From Reyranella aquatilis (GTDB lineage Bacteria; Pseudomonadota; Alphaproteobacteria; Reyranellales; Reyranellaceae): a stretch of 64,000 nucleotides of DNA. Under the pieces are notes generated by a model, which worked only from the letters and a program-made list of their open reading frames with translations, was not told where the DNA came from and did no database searches. The position numbers and the translations under genes were made by a program. How positions within the stretch are numbered: position 1 is the first letter of the stretch; each line of letters starts with the position of its first letter. Shown here in pieces: positions 24,895 through 33,693 of this stretch. Location of the stretch: NCBI RefSeq assembly GCF_020880995.1, contig NZ_JAJISD010000005.1:186001-250000 (forward strand). Reading direction: 5' to 3'.

Positions 24895-25419
24895 ATGAAA
24901 ATCAGGCTCGACAGCCTTTCACTCCTCGTCGCGCTGCATGCCGTATTGTTCGCCGCCCAGCCTGCCGTGGCCAAGGACGTGCGCTTTCCGGGCACTGGCA
25001 ATCCGGCCTTCTCCTTGCACATACCCGACGACTGGACGACCGAGGAAGGCGACGACGACAGTCTCCTCGTGGCGAGCGGCGATCGCAGCATGGCCTTCAC
25101 TCTGCTGCTCGAGACGAGCGACAAGCCATGGGACGACGACGCCCTCGACGAAATCGCCACGGTGGCGCTCAGGGTCGCGAAAGCGTCCCCGCCGAAACGC
25201 AAGGAAGCCGCTTCGATCTCGGGATTTCCGGGCTTTTCCTACCCTTCGGCGACGACGAACGATGCCGGGGACGTTGTCAGGCTGACGCTGTACATCATAC
25301 GGATCGACAAGACTCACCTGGCGCTGTTCAACCGCATCGAAGCTGCGGACAATTCGCCGGCGCAGCGGAAAATCGCCGATACCGTGCTTCGGAGCATGAC
25401 GATCAGTCCGCCACGCTGA
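24895..25419 (+). CDS. Secreted protein of unknown function
   Basis: 174 residues with a Sec signal peptide (about 1-26, ending AVAKD). The remainder looks like a compact alpha/beta domain: NPAFSLHIPDDWTTEEGDDD resembles the opening of PsbP/DUF1795-like folds, in which a bacterial-exported protein carries a short beta-rich domain. There are no cysteines in the mature part. It begins 1 nt after the dioxygenase stop, so it is the fourth gene of the Bug-aldolase-dioxygenase operon. Function not recognised. Confidence 0.75.
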   Translation: MKIRLDSLSLLVALHAVLFAAQPAVAKDVRFPGTGNPAFSLHIPDDWTTEEGDDDSLLVASGDRSMAFTLLLETSDKPWDDDALDEIATVALRVAKASPPKRKEAASISGFPGFSYPSATTNDAGDVVRLTLYIIRIDKTHLALFNRIEAADNSPAQRKIADTVLRSMTISPPR

Positions 25420-25425
25420 GTGCCC

Positions 25426-26067
25426 TCAACGCCCCTCGAACTCCGCATCCTTCTTCGGGATCAGATCGTACGGAAGCGCGAAGCCCGGCAGCGCCTTGAT
25501 CCGGTCGCGCCACGCCGCGAGGTTAGGCCGCGAATCGATCGACAGGCCGCCTTCGTGGGCGAACACCATGCGGCCCCAGCAGCCGATGTCGGCGATCGAG
25601 CAGGCATCGCCCACCAGCCATTCGCGGCCGGCCAGCGACCTGTCGGCGAAGTCGAGCGCAGCCTCAGCCTGCGGACGGAAGAAGTTCACGATGTCCTGCG
25701 AAACGTCGGGACGGAAGCGCGCAAAATGGCGGACGCGGGCCACGTTGGTGATGGCGTCGTTCTCCCACGCGAGCCACTCGCGCGCCTGCCAGCGATGCTG
25801 CTCGGTCCTGGGCTCGAACTGGCCGGTCGTGCGCGCGAGATAATCGAGGATCACGTTCGACATCACCAGCGTCAGGCCGCGATGGCGCAGCACCGGCACC
25901 TGGCCGTAGCGGTTGATCGCGAGGTGCGCGGCTTCCTTCTGCACCCCGTTCTTCAGGTTGACGGTGCGGAACGAGAACGGCAGGCCCGAGAGCGCGAGGA
26001 ACAGCATCGGCTTGTAGCTCGAGCTCGACGTGAAACTGCCGTGCAGAACGAGGCGCTCGTCGTTCAT
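25426..26067 (-). CDS. Glutathione S-transferase family protein
   Basis: 213 residues. The thioredoxin-like N-domain has a Ser-rich start (LVLHGSFTSSSSYKPMLFLAL), INRYGQVPVLRHRGLTLVMSNVILDYLA, where cis-Pro and the glutathione-binding [SN] motif lie, and an all-helical C-domain with WLVGDACSIADIGCWG. The start MNDERLVLHG at 26067 is used because upstream in-frame sequence is antisense to the AKR promoter. It is divergent from the aldo/keto reductase, with 64 bp between. The substrate is unknown; the chain is complete. Confidence 0.87.
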   Translation of the reverse strand: MNDERLVLHGSFTSSSSYKPMLFLALSGLPFSFRTVNLKNGVQKEAAHLAINRYGQVPVLRHRGLTLVMSNVILDYLARTTGQFEPRTEQHRWQAREWLAWENDAITNVARVRHFARFRPDVSQDIVNFFRPQAEAALDFADRSLAGREWLVGDACSIADIGCWGRMVFAHEGGLSIDSRPNLAAWRDRIKALPGFALPYDLIPKKDAEFEGR

Positions 26068-26131
26068 CGGAACTCCTGTGGCATTGGGCCGAGGCAATTC
26101 GTACTCTCGTCTGCCTTCGGAGGAAACGAAC

Positions 26132-27160
26132 ATGACAGCGCTCAAGCGCCGCAAGGTCGGAAAGACGAAACTCGAAGTCACCGAGATCGGTCTGGGTGGC
26201 GCGCCGATGGGCGGCTTTCGCGCGACGATTTCCGACGCCGAGGCGGTGCAACTCACCAACGACGGCTACGACGCCGGCATCCGCTACTTCGACACCTCGC
26301 CCTTCTACGGCTATGGCCGCAGCGAGCTGCGCATGGGCGCGGCGTTGCGGGAGAAACCCCGCGACAGCTTCGTGCTCTCGACCAAGATCGGTCGCATCCT
26401 GCACGTGCGGAAGCCCGGCGAGGTGCTCCCAAAGGATTTTCGCGAGAACGGCCTGCCGGGCTTCGTACCGCAGTTCGACTACACTTATGACGGCGTGATG
26501 CGCTCGCTGGAGCATTCGCATCTCCGGCTCGGCCTCGACAAGATCGACATCGCGCTGGTCCACGACGTCGATTTCTGGACCATCAAGGACCGCGCCCTCC
26601 TCGACGAGCGCTTCAGGACGGTGATGGACTCCGGGTTCCGTGCGCTCGACGAGCTGCGCAAGGCCGGAATCATCTCCGCCATCGGCGTCGGCATCAACGA
26701 GAGCGACACCAGTACCCGCTTCATCAAGGCCGGCGACTTCGACTGCATGTTGCTCGCCGGGCGCTACACGCTGCTCGAACAGGGGGCGCTGGAGGAGTTC
26801 CTGCCGGAATGCCTCAAGCGGAACGTTTCGGTGATCCTGGGCGGGCCCTACAACTCGGGCATCCTGACCGGCAACGTGAAGACGGGCGCGACGCACGACT
26901 ATGTGGCCGCGCCGCAGCATCTCGTCGACAAGGCACAGAAGATCGAGGCCGTATGCCAGCGGCACGGCGTGCCGTTGGGGGCGGCGGCGATGCAGTTCCC
27001 GCTGTTCCATCCCGCCTTCTGCTCCGTCATCCCCGGTGCGCTGAGCGTTGCCGAGGTGAAGCATAACGTCGCCCACATGAGCGTGAAGATCCCGGTCGAG
27101 CTGTGGAGCGAGTTGAAGCGCGAGAAGCTGCTCGACCCCGCCGCGCCGACCCCGAACTGA
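26132..27160 (+). CDS. Aldo/keto reductase, D-threo-aldose 1-dehydrogenase type
   Basis: A 342-residue TIM-barrel AKR. IRYFDTSPFYGYGRSELRMG holds the catalytic Asp and Tyr, with Lys in VLSTKIGR and His in ALVHDVDFW. The blocks LLAGRYTLLEQGALEEFLP, GGPYNSGILTG and AAMQFPLFHPAFCSVIPGA are those of L-fucose/D-threo-aldose 1-dehydrogenases, which oxidise the sugar to a lactone. GGAGG precedes the ATG. A metal-dependent hydrolase follows 10 bp later and could open that lactone. Confidence 0.88.
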   Translation: MTALKRRKVGKTKLEVTEIGLGGAPMGGFRATISDAEAVQLTNDGYDAGIRYFDTSPFYGYGRSELRMGAALREKPRDSFVLSTKIGRILHVRKPGEVLPKDFRENGLPGFVPQFDYTYDGVMRSLEHSHLRLGLDKIDIALVHDVDFWTIKDRALLDERFRTVMDSGFRALDELRKAGIISAIGVGINESDTSTRFIKAGDFDCMLLAGRYTLLEQGALEEFLPECLKRNVSVILGGPYNSGILTGNVKTGATHDYVAAPQHLVDKAQKIEAVCQRHGVPLGAAAMQFPLFHPAFCSVIPGALSVAEVKHNVAHMSVKIPVELWSELKREKLLDPAAPTPN

Positions 27161-27170
27161 GGACACCGCA

Positions 27171-27998
27171 ATGAAGATCGTCGACGCGCAGATCCACATC
27201 TGGTCGCAGACCGTCACGCCGCCCACGGGGCTGCATCGCAAGGTCGAGAAGTTCACCGCCGAGCAGGCACTGAAGGAGATGGACGAGGCCGGCGTCGACG
27301 CGGCGCTGATCCATCCGCCCTACTCCTGGGACCCGACCTCCAACCAGCTCGCCCTCGATGCCGCCCAGAAGTATCCCGACCGCTTCGCCGTGATGGGCCA
27401 GTTCCCGCTGCAGGATCCCGAGAGCCGGAACCGCATCAAGGGCTGGCGCGACCAGCCCGGCATGATGGGCCTGCGCTGGGCGCTGCTGCAGCCGGCCGAG
27501 CAGAAGTGGCTGAACGACGGGCTGCTCGACTGGGTCTGGCCGGCCGCCGAGAAGGAAGGCATTCCGGTCGCGACCATGGGCGGCATCTTCCCCGACAAGT
27601 TCCGCGAGATTGCCGAAGCGCACCCCAACCTCAAGATGATCGTCGATCATTGCGGGCTGAACCGTCACGGCCAGGACGAGGAAGCCTTCATCCATCTCGA
27701 CAAGCTGGTGGCGCTGGCGAAGCTGCCCAACGTCGCCGTCAAGGCGACCGGCGCGCCGCACTATTCCACGAAGGGCTATCCGTTCCAAAACATCCAGGAC
27801 GGGCTGCACCGCATCTTCGACGCCTTCGGCCCCAAGCGCTTCTTCTGGGGCACCGACATCACCCGCATGCCATGCACCTACCGCCAGTGCGTGACCTTCT
27901 TCACCGAGGAACTGCCGTGGTTGAAGGGACGTGACCTCGAGGACGTAATGGGTCGCGGCCTGTGCGAGTGGATCGACTGGAAGCTGAAGTTCGACTGA
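27171..27998 (+). CDS. Amidohydrolase-2 family hydrolase, putative sugar lactonase
   Basis: A 275-residue TIM-barrel metal hydrolase. It starts KIVDAQIHIWSQT (HxH metal site reduced to QIHIW as in the lactonase-like branch), with KMIVDHCGLNRHG in the middle and FFWGTDITRMPCTYRQ near the end giving the barrel Asp. These are features of L-fuconolactonase, pyrone-dicarboxylate lactonase and 4-sulfomuconolactonase relatives. It is 10 bp downstream of a threo-aldose dehydrogenase-like gene, so a lactone product of that enzyme is the simplest substrate guess. Confidence 0.82.
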   Translation: MKIVDAQIHIWSQTVTPPTGLHRKVEKFTAEQALKEMDEAGVDAALIHPPYSWDPTSNQLALDAAQKYPDRFAVMGQFPLQDPESRNRIKGWRDQPGMMGLRWALLQPAEQKWLNDGLLDWVWPAAEKEGIPVATMGGIFPDKFREIAEAHPNLKMIVDHCGLNRHGQDEEAFIHLDKLVALAKLPNVAVKATGAPHYSTKGYPFQNIQDGLHRIFDAFGPKRFFWGTDITRMPCTYRQCVTFFTEELPWLKGRDLEDVMGRGLCEWIDWKLKFD

Positions 27999-28007
27999 GC
28001 TTCAACT

Positions 28008-28135
28008 CCGTCATCTCGACCGAAGCGCCGCAGGGGCGCAGTGGAGTGACCTCTTGTGCGCCAGTAGATGTCGAATGGAGGCAAAAAGGTCTCTCCACTT
28101 CGCCTCGCTACGCTAGGCTCCGATCGAGGTGACGG
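28008..28135. repeat. Inverted repeat, GTCATCTCGACCGAAGC family
   Basis: Left arm 28008-28051 (CCGTCATCTCGACCGAAGC to GTGGAGTGACC) and right arm about 28089-28135 are imperfect inverted copies separated by about 37 bp. The core is related to, but distinct from, the GTCATCCCGAGC family elsewhere in the window. It sits between convergent gene ends and may act as a terminator. Confidence 0.65.
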
Positions 28136-28138
28136 GTG

Positions 28139-28603
28139 CTACTTCTGCAGCGGCAGGATCTGCCCGCGGATCTCGCCGTCGGGATACTTCTCCGTCATCA
28201 CGTTGACATACCAGAGGCCGGCCAGCACCTCGCGGACCTGCTGCTCCGTCAGCGTCACGCCGTCGTTCACCGTCGAACGGTCGGCATAGAAGGGCACGTC
28301 GATCGGTACGACCTGCACCGCGTTCTGGTCCGGCGCGGCGGGACCATAGAGGCCGGCCTGCCGCACCGGGCCGCTCAGACGCACCAGAATGAGCTTGTAT
28401 TCCAGCACCCGGGTTGATGGGCGATAGGTGGCGGCGAAATACCCCTCGCCCTTGCTGTCGGTGGCCGGCACCATCCGCGCCCCGCTCAGGTCGGCGCGGA
28501 GGTCGGTCTTCGGCAGGTTGGGCTCACCCATGTTGAACGAGCAGGCCGAGGCCGCGAGCAACGGGCCCAGGGACAGGAGGAGGCGGCGGGACGGGAGGCT
28601 CAT
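28139..28603 (-). CDS. CHRD domain lipoprotein
   Basis: 154 residues with a lipoprotein signal (LLAASAC, Cys21). The rest is a CHRD domain: LRADLSGARMVPATDSKGEGYFAATYRP, LEYKLILVRLSGPVRQAGLYGPA and WYVNVMTEKYPDGEIRGQI match the beta-rich repeat first described in chordin. In bacteria these domains are extracytoplasmic with no assigned activity. It ends just short of the repeat hairpin at 28008-28135 and is preceded by GGGAGG. Confidence 0.85.
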   Translation of the reverse strand: MSLPSRRLLLSLGPLLAASACSFNMGEPNLPKTDLRADLSGARMVPATDSKGEGYFAATYRPSTRVLEYKLILVRLSGPVRQAGLYGPAAPDQNAVQVVPIDVPFYADRSTVNDGVTLTEQQVREVLAGLWYVNVMTEKYPDGEIRGQILPLQK

Positions 28604-28648
28604 GCTTCTAGTCTACGTCGCCGATCGCGCCGACGTCCCCGCGCCCCG

Positions 28649-30400
28649 TCACGCTTTGTGATGCACCGGCGCCCGGCCATAGACCGGCGTCGGCAGCCCT
28701 TCCATCCGCGCCTTGAGCTGCAGGGACAGGAAGATCGAGTAGAGCCGCGACTGCATCAGGTTGCCGCCGTGGAACCACAGGTTTTCCTGCGCCGTCGGCT
28801 TCCACATGTTGCGCAGCTCGCCCTCCCAGGGGCCGGGATCCTTGGCGGTGCCGGAGCCCAGGCCCCAGCACTTGCCGACCTTGTCGGCGACCTCGGGCGA
28901 GATCAGCTCGGCCGCCCACTGGTTCATCGAACCGTATCCCGTCGCATAGACGACGAGGTCGGCCTTGAGCTCGCTGCCATCGTCCAGCACGACCGAATCC
29001 TCGGTCATGCGCTCGATCTCGACGCCCGACTTGAGCTTGATGCGCCCGTCGGCGATCAGGTCGGAGGCGCCGACGTCGATGTAGTAGCCCGAGCCCCGCC
29101 GCAGATACATCGGGCCGATGCCGGTATTGTCTTCGCCGAAGGTCAGCTTGAAGCCCGCCTTCTCCAGCCGCGCATAGAAGTCCGCATCCTCGCGGCGGAT
29201 CTGCTCCACGACCGGCTGCATCACCTTGGGCAGCGCGCCGTAGGGCATGGAGGCGGTCGTGAGATCGGCGATCTCGGTGGTGATGCCCGACGCCACCGCC
29301 TCTTCCGAATAGAGCGGCCGGTTGCGCGCCAGCGTGTCGGCGCGCACCACCAGCGTGGCCGAGCGCTGCAGCAGGGTCACGTCGGCGCCGTGCTCCCACA
29401 GGTCGGCGGCGATGTCGTGCGCGGAATTGTTCGAGCCCACGACCACGCAGCGCTTGCCGGCCCAGCCCTCGCCACCGGGATGCCGGCTCGAATGATGCTG
29501 CTTGCCCTTGAAGCGGTCGGCGCCGGGGAAGGCCGGAATCTCCGGAAAGCCGGACATGCCGGTCGCGATCACCAGCTGCTTCGGCGTGAGCGTGATCTCC
29601 CGGCCGTCACGCTCGACGACGACCGTCCATTCGCCCTTGGCCTCGTCGAACGATGCGCGCCTGCACGCGGTCGAGGACCAGTAATCGAGCTCCATGATCT
29701 TCGTGTAGGATTCGAGCCAGTCGCCCATCTTGTCCTTGGGCGTGTAGATCGGCCAGTGATCGGGAAAAGGCAGGTACGGCAGATGGTCGTACCAGACCGG
29801 ATCGTGCAGGCAGAGCGACTTGTAGCGGTTGCGCCAGGCATCGCCCGGCCGCGCGTTGCGGTCGACGATCAGCGTCGGCACGCCGAGCCTCTTGAGGCGC
29901 GCGCCGAGCGCAATGCCGCCCTGCCCGCCGCCGATCACCAGCACGTAGGGCTGGCGCTCGTAGCCCAGCTCCCGCGCATCGGCGTTGCGGCGGTCGGTCC
30001 AGGTGACGCGGTCCCTGAAGGCACCGTGCTGCGTGCCGTGCTCGCGCGTCGGGCCCTTCTTTTCCTCGAACCCCTTCAACTCCAGCAGCGCGGTGAACAA
30101 GGTCCACGCCTTGCCGTCCTTCAGCCGGACGTGACCCCTGCCACGGCCTCGCACCGTCTCGAAGGTGAACCAGCCGGGTCGCCCTGCGAGTTGGAAGGAA
30201 CCCGGTTTCACATCGCTGAGGCGCGCGCGAAGCATGTCAGCAATCGCAGAGCGGCTCTCCAGCGTGACGATGTTCCAGGTGAACGCCACCAGATCGCGCC
30301 AATAGCAGTCATCGGCGAACATGGCGCTCGCGCCGTCGATGTCTCCGCGCTCCAGCGCGGACGCAAACTCGGCAAGCCACTCGGTCTCGTTCATCGTCAT
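28649..30400 (-). CDS. Flavin-containing monooxygenase with NTF2-like N-terminal domain
   Basis: 583 residues. Residues about 1-110 look like an NTF2/SnoaL-type domain (FASALERGDIDGASAMFADDCYWRD). An FMO/BVMO core follows: FAD motif VLVIGGGQGGIALGARL (about 154-170), DRNARPGDAWRNRYKSLCLH, the FKGKQHHSSRH version of the FMO fingerprint, NADPH motif CVVVGSNNSAHDIA, and ATGYGSMN. It could perform N- or S-oxidation or Baeyer-Villiger chemistry. The start is ATG at 30400; ATG at 30394 is equally possible. Divergent from the amidohydrolase operon, with 82 bp between. Confidence 0.88.
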   Translation of the reverse strand: MTMNETEWLAEFASALERGDIDGASAMFADDCYWRDLVAFTWNIVTLESRSAIADMLRARLSDVKPGSFQLAGRPGWFTFETVRGRGRGHVRLKDGKAWTLFTALLELKGFEEKKGPTREHGTQHGAFRDRVTWTDRRNADARELGYERQPYVLVIGGGQGGIALGARLKRLGVPTLIVDRNARPGDAWRNRYKSLCLHDPVWYDHLPYLPFPDHWPIYTPKDKMGDWLESYTKIMELDYWSSTACRRASFDEAKGEWTVVVERDGREITLTPKQLVIATGMSGFPEIPAFPGADRFKGKQHHSSRHPGGEGWAGKRCVVVGSNNSAHDIAADLWEHGADVTLLQRSATLVVRADTLARNRPLYSEEAVASGITTEIADLTTASMPYGALPKVMQPVVEQIRREDADFYARLEKAGFKLTFGEDNTGIGPMYLRRGSGYYIDVGASDLIADGRIKLKSGVEIERMTEDSVVLDDGSELKADLVVYATGYGSMNQWAAELISPEVADKVGKCWGLGSGTAKDPGPWEGELRNMWKPTAQENLWFHGGNLMQSRLYSIFLSLQLKARMEGLPTPVYGRAPVHHKA

Positions 30401-30482
30401 CCCATTGCGACAGGCAGGCAGGCGGCGCACTCTATTGGATGGACGACTCCAGAGGAATGGGGCGTCCAGGAGGAAACGACCG

Positions 30483-31622
30483 ATGAAGTACGATGTGATT
30501 TCCGCGGACGGGCATGTCGACCTGATCTGGCTGCCGCCGGATCTCTTCACCAGCAACGCGCCGGCTTCCATGAAGGAGCGCATGCCCCATGTCGTCGACG
30601 GTCCCAAGGGGCCGGAATGGACGAGCATCAAGGGCGCGAAATTCGGACTGGTGAACGGCATGGGCTCGGCCGGACGCGAATACGTGCCGGGCATCATCCA
30701 TCGTTCCGACCGCATGGCCTCGACCGGCCTCTACGACGACGGCAAGAAGGGCATTCGCCGGCTCACCGAAGTCGATCATCGTCTCAAGGACCAGGATCGC
30801 GACGGCGTGCAGGCCGAGGTGCTGTACGGCGTGCTGGGATCGAGCGGACGCCTGAACGATCCGGAAGCCGCCATCGTGATGCTGCGCATCTACAACGACT
30901 GGCTCCACGATTTCTGCAAGCAGGCGCCGGACCGGCTGATCGGCCTCGCCAACATCCCGAACTACGACATGCAAGAATCGATCGCTGAGGCGACGCGCTG
31001 CGCCAAGCGCGGCGTGAAGGGGCTCGACATCGCTAACCGGCCCGACATGACGCCGCTCTGGGATCCGTTCTGGGAGCCGCTCTGGAAGTTCGGCCACGAC
31101 ACCGGCATCCCGCTGCACTTCCACACGATCGGCGGCCGCTCGCCCGACGTCACGAAGTACACGCCCGAGGTTCAGCGCCGCATCTTCGCCACGCACATCA
31201 CCGGTTTCCAGATGCACATGAGCACCATGCTGATGGGGCTGATGTTCTCCGGCGCGCCGGCGCGCTATCCGAACCTCAAGATCGTGATCGGCGAGGCAGG
31301 CCTCGGCTGGATCCCCTACGTGCTGCAGCACATGGACCTCGAATGGGAGGACCAGTTCCAGGACCTCGACCTCAAGATGAAGCCCTCGGAATACTGGCAT
31401 CGCCAGTTCTATGCGACCTACCAGACCGACCCCGTCGGCATCGAGCTGCTGCACCATCTCGGCGAGGACAATGTCATGTGGGGCTCCGACTATCCTCATC
31501 CCGACGGCATCTGGCCGGACAGCCAGGAGTTCCTCGGCCGGGAACTGACGGAGGTCTCGCCCGAGGCCAAGCGCAAGATCACCCGCGACAACGCGGTGAA
31601 GCTGTACCAGCTGGCAAACTGA
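30483..31622 (+). CDS. Amidohydrolase-2 family (ACMSD-like) protein
   Basis: 379 residues. ISADGHVDLIWLPPDLF carries a D-G-H metal motif in place of HxH. GIPLHFHTIGG, VIGEAGLGWIPYVLQHMD and VMWGSDYPHPDGIWPDS are blocks typical of the 2-amino-3-carboxymuconate semialdehyde decarboxylase-like branch. Members decarboxylate or hydrolyse aromatic ring-cleavage products. GGAGG precedes the ATG. A DMT-type exporter follows 1 nt after the stop, so the two are co-transcribed. Confidence 0.88.
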   Translation: MKYDVISADGHVDLIWLPPDLFTSNAPASMKERMPHVVDGPKGPEWTSIKGAKFGLVNGMGSAGREYVPGIIHRSDRMASTGLYDDGKKGIRRLTEVDHRLKDQDRDGVQAEVLYGVLGSSGRLNDPEAAIVMLRIYNDWLHDFCKQAPDRLIGLANIPNYDMQESIAEATRCAKRGVKGLDIANRPDMTPLWDPFWEPLWKFGHDTGIPLHFHTIGGRSPDVTKYTPEVQRRIFATHITGFQMHMSTMLMGLMFSGAPARYPNLKIVIGEAGLGWIPYVLQHMDLEWEDQFQDLDLKMKPSEYWHRQFYATYQTDPVGIELLHHLGEDNVMWGSDYPHPDGIWPDSQEFLGRELTEVSPEAKRKITRDNAVKLYQLAN

Positions 31623-31623
31623 G

Positions 31624-32466
31624 GTGGTGCCAGCGACGGGAGCGGCCCGCACGGCCCTCCTCACGACCTTCGCGATGCTGGCCTTCGCCAGCAACTCCCT
31701 GCTGTGTCGCGTGGCATTGCGCGACACCGCCATCGACGCCGCGACCTTCACGTCGATCCGTCTGGCCTCGGGGGCGCTCGTCCTCTGGATCCTGCTGCGC
31801 TCGCGCGGCCGGCAGCCGCTGGCCGCAGGCAGCTGGCCGATGGCGGCCATGCTGTTCGCCTACGCGGTCTGCTTCTCCTTCGCCTATCGCGATCTCACCG
31901 CCGCGACGGGAGCGCTGCTGCTGTTCGGCGCGGTGCAGCTCACCATGACGGCCTACGGCCTGTTCTCCGGCGAGCGCCTGGCAGGCCTGCGGCTGGTCGG
32001 CGTGCTGGTCGCGATCGCGGGCCTGGTCTGGCTGCTGCTGCCCGGCCTCTCGGCGCCGCCCTACATCGCCGCCGCATTGATGCTCGCCGCCGGACTCGCC
32101 TGGGGCATCTACTCGCTGCTCGGCCGCAGCGCCGGCGATCCGACGGCCGCGACCGGCGGCAATTTCATCCGGGCCGTGCCCTTCGCCGCCATCGTCAGCC
32201 TGGCGGTCGCCTCGCAGGCCAGTCCCGATCCGACCGGCCTGATCTACGCCGTGATCTCCGGCGCCGTGACCTCGGGCCTGGGCTACGTGCTGTGGTACGC
32301 GGCCCTTCCGGCGCTGTCCGCCACGTCGGCCGCCACAATCCAGCTCTGCGTCCCGGCCATTGCCGCGCTGGGGGGCGTGGTGCTACTCGCCGAGCCCATC
32401 ACCGCGCGGCTGCTGTTCGCCTCGGCGGCCATCCTGGGCGGCATCGCCCTCACCATACGCAAGTAA
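31624..32466 (+). CDS. EamA/DMT family transporter
   Basis: A 280-residue membrane protein with ten hydrophobic helices in two EamA halves. It begins TALLTTFAMLAFASNSLLCRVAL; the second half ends LGGVVLLAEPITARLLFASAAILGGIALTI, the standard DMT closing pattern. GTG at 31624 is used as start because it is 1 nt after the previous stop; a GTG codon at 31627 is an alternative. Probably exports an amino acid or metabolite; the substrate cannot be told. Confidence 0.87.
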   Translation: MVPATGAARTALLTTFAMLAFASNSLLCRVALRDTAIDAATFTSIRLASGALVLWILLRSRGRQPLAAGSWPMAAMLFAYAVCFSFAYRDLTAATGALLLFGAVQLTMTAYGLFSGERLAGLRLVGVLVAIAGLVWLLLPGLSAPPYIAAALMLAAGLAWGIYSLLGRSAGDPTAATGGNFIRAVPFAAIVSLAVASQASPDPTGLIYAVISGAVTSGLGYVLWYAALPALSATSAATIQLCVPAIAALGGVVLLAEPITARLLFASAAILGGIALTIRK

Positions 32467-32490
32467 CGCAGGCAATTGCCCGAGGAAGCC

Positions 32491-33693
32491 ATGTTCGAAG
32501 TCGCCGAGCGTCTCAGGAATGTGAAGGTGTCGGCCTCGGCCGCGATGACCCGCAAGGTGCGCGACCTGCGCGCCCAGGGCGTGAAGATTGTCGGCCTGTC
32601 CTCCGGCGAGCCCGACTTTCCGACACCGGCACACGCCGTCGAAGCCGCCCACCGGGCGGCCCTCGCCGGAGAGACCAAGTATCCGCCGCAGGACGGCATC
32701 AAGCCCCTCAAAGAAGCGATCCAGCGGAAGTTCAAGCGCGACAACAATCTCGACTATGCGCTCGACGAGATCATGGTCTCCAACGGCAGCAAGCAGATCA
32801 TGTACGACGCGCTGATGGCCAGCGTGAACCCGGGCGACGAGGTGATCATCCCCGCCCCGGGCTGGATCTCCTATGCCGACCAGGCCGTGATCGCCGGCGC
32901 GAAACCGGTGCCGGTCTCCTGCCCCGAGAACAACCAGTTCAAGCTGCGCGCGGCCGATCTCGACGCGGTCATCACCGCAAAGACAAAGTGGGTGGTGATG
33001 AACTTCCCCAACAATCCCACGGGTGCGGTCTGCTCGCCGGCCGAGATGCGCCAGATCTGCGACGTGCTGCTGAAGCACAAGCATGTGCTGGTGATGGCCG
33101 ACGACGTCTATGAGCACCTCGTCTACGGCGACGCGACGTTCAGCACCGTGGCCGAGGTTGAGCCGGCGCTGAAGGACCGCACGCTCACCGTCAACGGTGC
33201 CTCGAAGGCCTATGCCATGACCGGCTGGCGCGTCGGCTTCGCCGGCGGCCCCCGCGCGATGATCGCGGCCATGACCAACATGCAGGGCCAGATCGGCTCG
33301 GGCATCTCCACCATCAGCCAGGCCGCCGCCGTCGCCGCGCTCGACGGGCCGCAGGAGATGCTGAAGGAGCGCGCCGCCGACTACCAGAAGCGTCGCGACG
33401 AGGTCGTGGCCATGTTGCGCGCCGCCAATGGCGTCACCTGCCACCTGCCAGAGGGCGCCTTCTACGTGTTCCCCAACATCGCAGGCTGCATCGGCAAGAC
33501 CAGCAAGGGTGGCCGCAGGATCGCCAACGACACAGATTTCGTGACGGCTCTGCTGGAAGAGAAGCACGTCGCCACCGTGCAGGGCGCGGCCTACGGCATG
33601 AGCCCCTACTTCCGCATTTCCTACGCCACCGACATGGCGAGCCTCCGCGAGGGCTGCAGCCGCATTCAGGAGTTCTGCGCCGAGCTGCGCTAG
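32491..33693 (+). CDS. Class I/II pyridoxal-phosphate aminotransferase (aspartate aminotransferase-like)
   Basis: 400 residues. IVGLSSGEPDFPTPAHAVEAA, NGSKQIMYDALMASVNPGD, VMNFPNNPTGAVCSP, the Asp/Tyr pair MADDVYEHL and the PLP-lysine site VNGASKAYAMTGWRVGF are all present. The C-terminal Arg appears in YFRISYATD. It belongs to the subgroup Ib aspartate/aromatic type. It lies 24 bp after the DMT gene and its stop codon is part of the terminal inverted repeat of the element at 33690-33871. Confidence 0.92.
   Translation: MFEVAERLRNVKVSASAAMTRKVRDLRAQGVKIVGLSSGEPDFPTPAHAVEAAHRAALAGETKYPPQDGIKPLKEAIQRKFKRDNNLDYALDEIMVSNGSKQIMYDALMASVNPGDEVIIPAPGWISYADQAVIAGAKPVPVSCPENNQFKLRAADLDAVITAKTKWVVMNFPNNPTGAVCSPAEMRQICDVLLKHKHVLVMADDVYEHLVYGDATFSTVAEVEPALKDRTLTVNGASKAYAMTGWRVGFAGGPRAMIAAMTNMQGQIGSGISTISQAAAVAALDGPQEMLKERAADYQKRRDEVVAMLRAANGVTCHLPEGAFYVFPNIAGCIGKTSKGGRRIANDTDFVTALLEEKHVATVQGAAYGMSPYFRISYATDMASLREGCSRIQEFCAELR

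Noticed and set aside
28658-30988. 776-codon plus-strand ORF opposite the flavin monooxygenase
   Set aside because: It is antisense to an intact FMO with all motifs and then runs out of frame into the amidohydrolase; composition is that of a shadow frame.
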